A DNA stretch of 16,394 bases from Trichomonas tenax (taxonomy: Eukaryota; Parabasalia; Trichomonadida; Trichomonadidae). The position numbers were made by a program, and so were the translations under genes. Positions 1 through 7,400 of the stretch are shown here, piece after piece. The DNA lies in assembly GCA_023091735.1 (NCBI GenBank), contig JALKBU010001124.1:1-16394 (forward strand), read 5' to 3'. The notes under the pieces were generated by a model. That model saw only the letters and a list, made by a program, of their open reading frames with translations, ran no database searches and was not told the DNA's origin. Position 1 is the first letter of the stretch. Every line of letters begins with the position of its first letter.

Positions 1-129
1 TTTCCTGATGGAAATAACAAAACATTATGGCCAGATATCGAATTGTCCATGCCGTTTCAAGGACATAAGACAGTTCGAATGACAATGGGAGTTGTGACTC
101 CATCTGTCCTGAGCGCAAAATTTTTTTGA
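1..129 (+). CDS. 3' end of an unidentified protein gene (partial)
   Basis: Frame 1 is open from the first base to a TGA at 127-129 and gives 42 codons. The composition looks protein-like, with a mid-part reading LWPDIELSMPFQGHKTVRM and an end reading TPSVLSAKFF. The other two forward frames close sooner: frame 2 after 26 codons and frame 3 almost at once. G+C here is visibly higher than in the AT-rich stretch that follows, as expected where a gene ends. No family is recognised, and no membrane segment or known motif is visible. The start lies outside the window. The call rests only on frame openness and composition, so it could be the tail of another decayed gene. Confidence 0.4.
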   Translation, partial: FPDGNNKTLWPDIELSMPFQGHKTVRMTMGVVTPSVLSAKFF

Positions 130-155
130 CATCCCCTTAACCCACAAGTTACCTC

Positions 156-169
156 AAAAGTGACATTTT
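156..169 (+). promoter_or_regulatory. Shared upstream motif of beta-helix relic 1 (AAAAGTGACATTTT)
   Basis: The 14-base string AAAAGTGACATTTT lies 52 bases before the TTG that opens the relic 1 frame. The identical string lies 49 bases before relic 2, and a looser version lies 48 bases before relic 3. The constant spacing suggests either a retained promoter element or the 5' part of a duplicated unit. The function is unproven. Confidence 0.35.
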
Positions 170-207
170 CAATAGCGTTCTTCGCCATTTAATGGTTATA
201 TCTTTGT

Positions 208-1122
208 TTGACAAGTGTTGAAGAGATTCGGAGTGATGTTTATGTTGAAAGAGCATCAGGCAAGTTTCATGTTAAAGAATCGATTTTTATTGGATTATCT
301 AATCGCGCAATCTCAGTTACAACTACATTCTCCGAAAGTATCCTAAAAGTCAGCGATTCAAATTTTTTGTCATGTACCGCTTCAACAAAAATTGCTGGTG
401 CAATCTATTATGGTACAGCAGGTGAATTTTCATTAATAAATATTTGTGCAACAAAATGCAATCATCCCGGTACCGATAACTCTAATGCTGTTTTTTCTTT
501 ATCACAAACATCCTCCAATAAAGTAAATTTATTTCAATCATGCTCAGTTGTTAAAAATGGAAATATTAAAGAAGGCAATAATTTAATTGCACTTGTTAAT
601 GGTGAGTCAGGAATTGAAGCGACAAATATTTCCAACAATGAAGTTTACATTGATTCAACGTTTTTTATAAAAAATTCATTAAGCACAAATTGCATCTATA
701 ACTATTTTGCAAACTCATCTTCAACTAGACACTGCAGCAATTTCGAAAGTTCATCAGGAAAGTTTCAAAATTGTAATTTTCTTTACCTTACAGTTGTGTC
801 AAATTTCGAGGGGTTGATATTTGTTACAAATAATTGTATTTTTGAATTTATAAATATTGCATTTTTGGTCTGTTCATCAAAATATTTTATATTAGCTTCC
901 AACAATAATTGTATAACTTTCATTAGTTGTTCTCTTGAAGGTAATCTTGGCCAATATGATGCAATGTTCAACACATCATTGATTGGTGTAAAATCATTTC
1001 AAAATATTTTGTATTTTTCAGTCAACAATAATTGTTTACCAGTTTGTCAGATAATCAATTCATGCACAATCAAAAGAAATCATATAAATCCAATAATGCT
1101 ACTCCATGTAATTGTACTCTGA
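208..1122 (+). pseudogene. Beta-helix (Pmp-like, GGAI/FxxC) surface-protein relic, copy 1
   Basis: A 304-codon open frame with the texture of a right-handed parallel beta-helix: short strand-turn repeats rich in Ser/Asn/Cys, such as VSDSNFLSCTAS, then GAIYYGTAGEFSLINICATKC. The GGAI-like and FxxC/FxxN pattern is the one used to describe polymorphic-membrane-protein-like proteins in trichomonads, normally surface proteins with a signal peptide and a C-terminal membrane anchor. Neither is present here. The frame opens at TTG (208-210) after a TAA at 190-192, and its first in-frame ATG comes about 250 codons later. An out-of-frame ATG at 192-194 stops after nine codons. At the 3' end the frame closes with TGA at 1120-1122. 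From about 1092 another frame reads ATPCNCTLNKNISEKSEHC, a Cys-rich run that may be the original C-terminal part shifted by an indel. It is homologous to relics 2, 3 and 4 and in tandem with relic 2 (starts 998 bp apart). Confidence 0.7.
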
Positions 1123-1156
1123 ACAAAAATATTTCTGAAAAGTCGGAGCACTGTTT

Positions 1157-1170
1157 AAAAGTGACATTTT
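1157..1170 (+). promoter_or_regulatory. Shared upstream motif of beta-helix relic 2 (AAAAGTGACATTTT)
   Basis: Identical over 14 bases to 156-169 and at nearly the same distance (49 bases) from the relic 2 frame. It overlaps the possible shifted C-terminal frame of relic 1, so it may be part of the duplicated unit rather than a control site. Confidence 0.35.
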
Positions 1171-1205
1171 ATATAAATCGCCTTTTATAATTTGTTTATT
1201 AATGC

Positions 1206-2138
1206 TTGTCGTATAGTGAGGAAATACAAACTGAGTCATATTTTAAAAAGGCCTCTGGCCGATTCCGTGTTAAGGATTCCCTTTTTGTTGATTTATCTAA
1301 TAAAGCAATTTTTGTTTCCTCAACAACTGATAACGATGCACTGCAAATAAGTGAATCATATTTTATCAAGTGTATATATCTACAACGAGCTTTGGGGGCT
1401 CTGTTTACTTCGGGCCGAAAGGGAATTTTAATTTCATAAAATCCTTTTGTACCAAAGCATTCCATAATGATTTGAACAACAATGGAGTATTTTCATTTTC
1501 AATGGCATCTCCATCTAAAGAAAATAAAATTGAAATGATTTCTTTTATTCTAAATGGAAATTCGTCTACAGGTAATAGTGTTCTCGGATTATTCAACGGA
1601 ACTGTTTCAATTAAGTCCATTAATATAACAAATAATTTTGCAACTATTGATCCTACATTTCAGAAAGATACATCTCCAAGCTATTTGGTATGTTTTAGCA
1701 GTTTTTAGAATTCTTCATCAAGTCATCACTCAGCTCATGTTGTTAAATCATTTGGAGAATTTCATTTGTGTAATTTTTTTGACTTTCAAATAGACTCATA
1801 TATTATGGGAATTATATATATCTTTCGAACAGGGCGGCAATTGCATAATACAGCAGATGATAATATTAAGAAGCACATCACCTTCCTTGATTTTGTCTTC
1901 AAGCTCTGTTATAACAATAACAAATTCCACATATAATGGAAATATAAATTCTAATGGTGTTCGGGTCAATTCTTCTAAAATGAGCACGCAAGCATTTGAA
2001 AATATTTTATTCTTTTCACACTATAACAATTGGATTCCTAAATTGATGAAAAATAATGTTTCATGCAATCTCATAAATCTTGGATTTATAATGCGTACAA
2101 GGAAGCAATTCTTGTTTAAACAACATAAAACGGTCTGA
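1206..2138 (+). pseudogene. Beta-helix (Pmp-like) surface-protein relic, copy 2, multiply frameshifted
   Basis: Homologous along its length to relic 1, but in three pieces. Piece one (frame of 1206) reads FRVKDSLFVDLSNKAIFV and STTDNDALQISESYFIKC. The frame changes near 1375-1385. Piece two (frame of 1370) reads FGGSVYFGPKGNFNFIKSF and runs to a TAG at 1706-1708, after which homology to relic 1 continues in the same frame (FGEFHLCNFFDFQID aligns with SGKFQNCNFLYL). A second frameshift near 1830 leads to piece three (frame of 1857), where QAFENILFFSHYNNWIP aligns with KSFQNILYFSVNNNCLP of relic 1. The final TAA or TGA of an intact ancestor cannot be fixed; 2138 is where the last frame closes. 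There is no in-frame ATG at the start: the nearby ATG at 1202 is offset and stops at TAG after four codons. It is clearly non-functional as a full-length protein. Confidence 0.8.
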
Positions 2139-2550
2139 TATTGATTTTGCGAGGTGTTGTTTAAGAGCCATGCTAGAGTATTCCATTCGTATCTATGGAT
2201 ATCATTCATTGCTTGATTCCTCCATTTTTCTTTCATATGTTCGAATTCAAATTATTTTTATTATTAATGTGCATGGCAAGATTAATAAACTACATTTTCT
2301 TCGAATGCATCATGTACTATCTCTATTTTCACTTTAATATAATCTTCAGCTCATGATTTTCATTTTCTTGCTCATATTTTGTCGTATGTATGAATTTATA
2401 AGATAAAACGTATGTATTCAAAAACTAATAGAGCTGGTTCGGAAATATGCATTGAATATTACTTGCAGAAACAAGACAATGGCTTTTGCCATTGAACTTT
2501 AGTAACAATGTCACTTTTTTGAAATCATGAAAAATGCAGTCTAAATCGTT

Positions 2551-2647
2551 TTATAACTTGCTATAAAAATTTTTCTGGGCAAAATTACTAGCATAGGAGC
2601 AATCTATAGAATTTTCTCTAGAACATGACAGAAGTGGACTGAGGATA
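2551..2647 (+). repeat. Diverged 97-bp direct repeat, copy A
   Basis: Pairs with 2865-2961. Both begin with a near-identical 28-base block (TTATAACTTGCTATAAAAAT here) running into TTTTCTGG. Both end with a 21-base block around GACAGAAGTGGACTGAGGAT. The two copies are exactly the same length although their centres have diverged. It could be the remains of a mobile or duplicated non-coding element. No coding content was recognised. Confidence 0.6.
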
Positions 2648-2864
2648 AAAAATTTCTGGAAGGCTGGGAAGCTCACTTTTATAGCACCATATTTCCAAAA
2701 ATGAATACGTTCCATCAAGAAATCTGGATCCGGATAGAATCTCAACGAGCAAGTTGTAGTATATTATGAGCTAATATTACCACTACTGGGATTTTTGTAC
2801 CTTCTTCCTATATATTGAGATAATTCTAGTTGAATTTTCTCCTTTCACGGTGGTATAGCTGATT

Positions 2865-2961
2865 TTATATCTTGTTATAAAAATTTTTCTGGAATATGTG
2901 AACCATATAGGGTGATTATGTACCTGTCTGTGCAGAAAGTGACAGAAGCAGACTGAGGATA
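2865..2961 (+). repeat. Diverged 97-bp direct repeat, copy B
   Basis: Second copy of the 2551-2647 repeat, 314 bases downstream in the same orientation. The left block differs from copy A at few positions (TTATATCTTGTTATAAAAAT). The right block is GACAGAAGCAGACTGAGGAT. The middle about 45 bases are poorly conserved. Confidence 0.6.
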
Positions 2962-3503
2962 TTTTTTTGCCGTTGTGAATTTTTCAAACATTGATCTCGT
3001 AACTAAATTTTGTTATTTTATTTATAACACAATATTTTTATCTAATAAATATAAACGAAATAATGGTGGTTCTTCACCATATTAGTAACAAGAAATTATA
3101 TTCAATATTGAACGAGATATTAATTTTTCAAAATTGACCATTCTGCTTCTTATAACTGAATCTTCACAAAGCAGAGTCCAATAATATTAGGATATATATT
3201 ATATACCCTATATACTATAATACGACAGAGAGCAAATTGCAAGTTAATGATATTTTCTCGGTAAAAATGAAAATTTTGAAAAACATCAATTTTAAGTTCT
3301 CACTATCCAAGTGCTCGCTGGATGTGCATACAACAGTGGTATAAAGTATAGTTGGTATGTATACATAGAGATATACTTTAAAGTCTTTTGATTGGACTTT
3401 TAGAGTAGAAGAGTATAAGCTTAAAATTTGAGTATTTGGAACTGGAGTCTTAAGTGAAGTGACTTTCATGGTGGTAAATTTCCAAAAATAATAAAAATTT
3501 AAA

Positions 3504-3905
3504 ATGAATGATAAGCCTCTGGAAAAACATCTCTTTCACGCAGATTGAGGGATAGTGGGTTCGCCAATGAACAATAAATGTTTGGTATTGATGATCTTGT
3601 TTCCAAGTTTTCAGTTAATTCAGAGAAAGGAGTTGTGCATTTCATAATGTCGGATTACCAAGAAATAGATAAAAGGTGCATTTCGGTTAGGCAACTGTTA
3701 TATTAGTTGTTTGTGATGTCACCCAAAGAAATAGTATCAATTCGATTCGAGAGATTATCAACAATGTTAAAGAGAACACCCGAGCTGACATAGTTCTCTT
3801 TATTGTAGGTAATAAGTGCGATAAGAGAAAAGATGATTCCATTGAACTCGATGAAGATTGGTGAAAGCTGCTGAAGACAATGTTATAAATATAGGTCATT
3901 TATTT
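3504..3905 (+). pseudogene. Rab/Ras-type small GTPase relic
   Basis: Order and spacing of small-GTPase signatures are recognisable across several frames. ATG 3504 opens MNDKPLEKHLFHAD, then an in-frame TGA at 3546-3548, then GIVGSPMNNKC, a degenerate P-loop (the family has GxxxxGK[ST]; here the second Gly and the Ser/Thr are lost). From 3581, in another frame, come FGIDDLVSKFSVNSEKG and VVHFIM, matching switch I to beta3. DYQEIDKRCISVR then stands where WDTAGQE and switch II are expected. A frameshift near 3690 leads to ATVILVVCDVTQRNS and later FIVGNKCDKRKD, the NKxD guanine-specificity box, which is intact. TGA 3862-3864 follows, and a further frame (from 3861) reads VKAAEDNVINIGHLF, like the region before the SAK box. 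About 15-20 residues between P-loop and switch I, and the C-terminal prenylation end, are missing. A working Rab would be about 200 residues and would act in vesicle traffic; this copy cannot be made. Confidence 0.8.
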
Positions 3906-4413
3906 TTAAAAGCTTCCTTAAATTATTTAATCTAAGACAAAAACTAATTCGTTAAGTGTGTTAATCATAATAGATATCTGCGCATACATAAATTATATAT
4001 ATATAAATAATCGACTTTTTAATTGTTAATGATAACGCATCATGAGATATTGGCTTGAACAAAATTGAGGGACTTTTATTCAGCATTTTCCACTTTTTTA
4101 GTGTCGATCCTGCGAAGCTCCCAAATTTCTAGGGGCCATTTTTGACACATTTTCGTCCGGATCCATTGGGACATTAGGAAACTGCTGCTGTCTTAGGTAT
4201 TTAGTAACCAGCAGTTTCTTGATCTAGTGTTTGTTCAATTTCATTGAATTCTTCAACGGCCGTCCAACTTTATTTGAGAGAAAAAGCACAATTAAGTTGA
4301 GTTCTATTTAAAAATAATAATAATAATAAAAATAAACGGAATTTTTTTTTCTTTGCATCTAACTCAATATAGGAAATAGCAAAAATTCTCAAACTCATAT
4401 AGTCATTGTTATA
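3906..4413 (+). other. Intergenic interval downstream of the transporter gene
   Basis: Mostly AT-rich. It holds an (AAT)n run near 4312-4330 and a T/A tract at 4342-4350. A less AT-rich island at about 4080-4270 contains a possible decayed minus-strand coding fragment, listed separately. It would include the 3' flank of the minus-strand gene that ends at 4414. No polyadenylation or termination signal could be assigned with confidence. Confidence 0.5.
4090..4265 (-). pseudogene. Possible decayed coding fragment, family unknown
   Basis: On the minus strand two adjoining frames look protein-like. First comes AVEEFNEIEQTLDQETAGY, up to a TAA. Then, after a frame change, KYLRQQQFPNVPMDPDENV continues into SKMAPRNLGASQDRH, ending at TAA. 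The G+C of this patch is higher than its flanks. Neither piece is recognised. It may be a relic of another gene or chance. Confidence is low because the total is under 60 codons and needs a frameshift. Confidence 0.22.
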
Positions 4414-7400
4414 TTATGTGAAACATAAAAGTCTTATGAGGGCTATAAAAAAAATAAGTATGTTAAATGTAAGTCCGACAATTGCCCATGTTCGTGGAAT
4501 AAGATCCAAATATATAATGGAGCCGATACCCTCGCTAATCCAGTATAGTCCCCATCTATATGATGGATGCGGATATTCCTCGGTCGCAAAATAATAAATT
4601 GTTGGAAATTGAATAAAACCAGTACCACTGAAGAAATCGAGGCCGTGTAAACTGCTTAGAGGATCATTGCTACCAATTAAAATTGAAAAAATAGTGATAC
4701 GAGCAAAATGAGAAATTGCCAAAATAGTTTGGATCACACGCTTATAATCACTACAAAAATGCCAAATTATTGTAGAAATCGCAAAGACAAATATTCCTGC
4801 AAAAAAAAACCAATAATTTACATATCCACCAAGGCCTGTTATCACTGAGAAGCTTCCAACGAATGCACCCAACAAATGTATCAATTCAACATACAGTTTG
4901 TCCTTATTCTCTTCTTCATTGCATGCGTTTGCATCGATTTCTACAAAGAGTAAGTAAAAGATTAATAATCCTGAGAAGGCATGTTCAAAGGGATAAAATA
5001 AATATACTCTTAATATAATTCCTATAGCTATTAAAACATAATAGATCATTTCGTATCCAAAACGCTTACTATTTGAAGACTGAATCACCATAAACGTGAA
5101 TGCCATTGAAAATCCAGCACAAATGCACTCAATTGAATAACTTGGATAATAGTGCTTGTCCTCGAGCAAAAATACTGTTAACGTACTGCATATAATGTAA
5201 ATTACAGTCACTGCAATAAAAGGGACAAACTGATATTTCTTATCGATACACATTACAGCTAACGTTAAAAATGCACCAACGCCCATTCCGAAAAATGTAA
5301 TATGCCTACCTTCAATATCCCAATTCATAATAATACCCATTGTTCCTCCAACTGTGATTCCGGTTGACATCAATATTATGGTTGATAACGCTGGTTTCAT
5401 CCCACAAGGTCTTGGGCACTTGATCGTAAATAGAACTATTAAACCAATAATTAATCCACCTAACATGATTGAAGTAATGATCATATTGCCAAAATATACT
5501 TCATCTGATAAGTTATATTCTAAGAATGCGCATCCATTGAATAGCCAATATGTTCCCCATGTGATAATCGATGATGGAATAAGTTCTCTTGAATAATATA
5601 TCGTCCATGGAACAGTGAATAAACTGGAACCAATTGCGAAAGCTTCAACATAGTAAATTCGATCTTTTACAGATGAAACAAGCATTCCAATGACTCCAAC
5701 GTAACAAATGAATAGTGTGTAGAAACCAATACCTCGATAACTATACTTACTGACAAATGCTGATAAAATAACAAATAAAAAGAATGTTAAGAAAATTAAA
5801 AAATTGTTTGAACTAGGAATAGTACCAAAGAATACGAAGGAACCAAGAAGAGCCTGTGGAATTTGAACCAAAATTATTGGGTAACATTTAAGATTCTCTA
5901 CAAAATCATAATCGTCTTCTTCTTCACAAAACAGTTCACTATTGGCTATCCAAATAAATAACACTTGCAGCGTTGGTGCAATGTAACAAACATATTCCCA
6001 ATATGATCCAAGAAGTTTCGATGCAACTATACCTAAAGCAAAGAAAATGATATATAATGGGAAATATTTCTTCGACGCACGCATTAGCATCATTGGCAAT
6101 AAGAATGAAAGATAGCCCACTACAATTCCTTGGAATCCTCGAAAAATAAGGACAAGGATTACGTTGCTGTTATGCAGATATGGGACGAGTTGGAAAATGA
6201 CGAATAAAATGTTTGCTATTGCAAGATTGATTCTTTTGTCTTCAAAAATATGAACATCGCAGCAAAATCGTAAAACAAGAGCAATGATGCATGGAATGAC
6301 AGCTGTGAAAAAAGGAATGAGTCCGAACGAGAACTTAATTTTTGTGTTGATTGGCAAACATGACATTGTGCCACTGACGGTAACTGCACCAGTACAAATA
6401 AGGAATTCCATAAAGCCAACACCAATTTTGTTTTTCTTTTCAACAATTAAACCATCGTGAATAAGGAAGTATAGGATTCCTAACAATACTATCAAAACGG
6501 AACTTGTGATTAATATGATACCAATCATAGACCATATCCGAAGACTCACCATCATATAAAGTACTGTTGCAAAACCATTTGAAGCCCAAAAACAAATGAT
6601 GTTGATCGGAAGACAATTAAAGCCAAACTCGGAGCCCCAAGGGAGAATAAATAAGAAACCCAATGCAAATGACAACACGTAATAGCAACTTATCGTTTTG
6701 TTCTTAAAACCTGTCACATGGCCGCTTAATGACAAAACAATGCCAATGCCAACTGTAACCAAATATACAACGTAATTTTCGACAGTTAGAATGACAATGC
6801 AACTTGATAAGACTGCGCCACAGAAAAATGAAATTGAAAACTTAAATAATTGGATTCTGTCTTCAAACATATATGAAAGGAAAACGAGGAAAGCAATATT
6901 GCCAATAAATGATTGGATGAAAACAGATATTGGAACTGCTAAACAAGGGATATCGAAATCAATTTCAAGACAGTCAGAATGTTCATTCGCAGGTGAAAGA
7001 TACCAAATGTACAAAATTTGAAGAGCAGGAATGATCGATATATACCTCAAATAGTACCTCGAAAATATAGTATAGATAAACATTCCAATTGCAATGTTCA
7101 AAAAGAAAACTAACTTGAATACTGTGCATGCGGATGAATAATGATGAATCATTGTTGGCAAAAGCAAAGAAAGAATTCCAATTAAAACACCTTGAAATGA
7201 GCGAAATGTAAGTGCAATAGATTTATTTGGTATTGTTGTGCACATTATCACGTCAAAGGCTATGAATAATAGATTTATGACTGTTAACCAAATTCTCAAA
7301 TATACGAATTCAAAATACTCATATATGTACCAAAAGAGTATCACACCAACAAGTGCCGTGAAAAATGGAACAACCTGATAAGCAACAGTAAATGATGAAT

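Larger units (their letters stand above)
2139..3503 (+). other. Gene-poor AT-rich interval
   Basis: No reading frame here has convincing protein character on either strand. The frames present are short (60-85 codons) and show no motif. The stretch holds the diverged 97-bp direct repeat pair described separately. It also has a small hairpin near 3060-3085 (TAATGGTG ... CACCAT) and an alternating AT/TA low-complexity patch near 3190-3225. No promoter, tRNA or mobile-element ends were recognised. Confidence 0.6.

Noticed and set aside
783..974. Minus-strand 63-codon open frame inside relic 1
   Set aside because: It is antisense to a region with clear family homology on the plus strand and shows no motif: a shadow frame.
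2021..2236. Minus-strand 71-codon open frame overlapping the end of relic 2
   Set aside because: It overlaps homologous plus-strand sequence, and its composition is unremarkable.
2551..2745. Minus-strand 64-codon frame over direct-repeat copy A
   Set aside because: The same frame in copy B contains stop codons and no family is recognised, so it was treated as non-coding repeat.
3215..3469. Minus-strand 84-codon open frame
   Set aside because: No recognisable domain, in AT-rich DNA where such lengths arise by chance, and no initiator-like motif at a suitable distance.
4120..4180. SEC-C-like zinc motif (CPNGSGRKC) on the minus strand
   Set aside because: Only one short match, in a frame interrupted by stops on both sides. 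Too weak to call.
4406..4594. Plus-strand frame at the 3' end of the transporter gene
   Set aside because: It is antisense to the intact 1704-codon gene.
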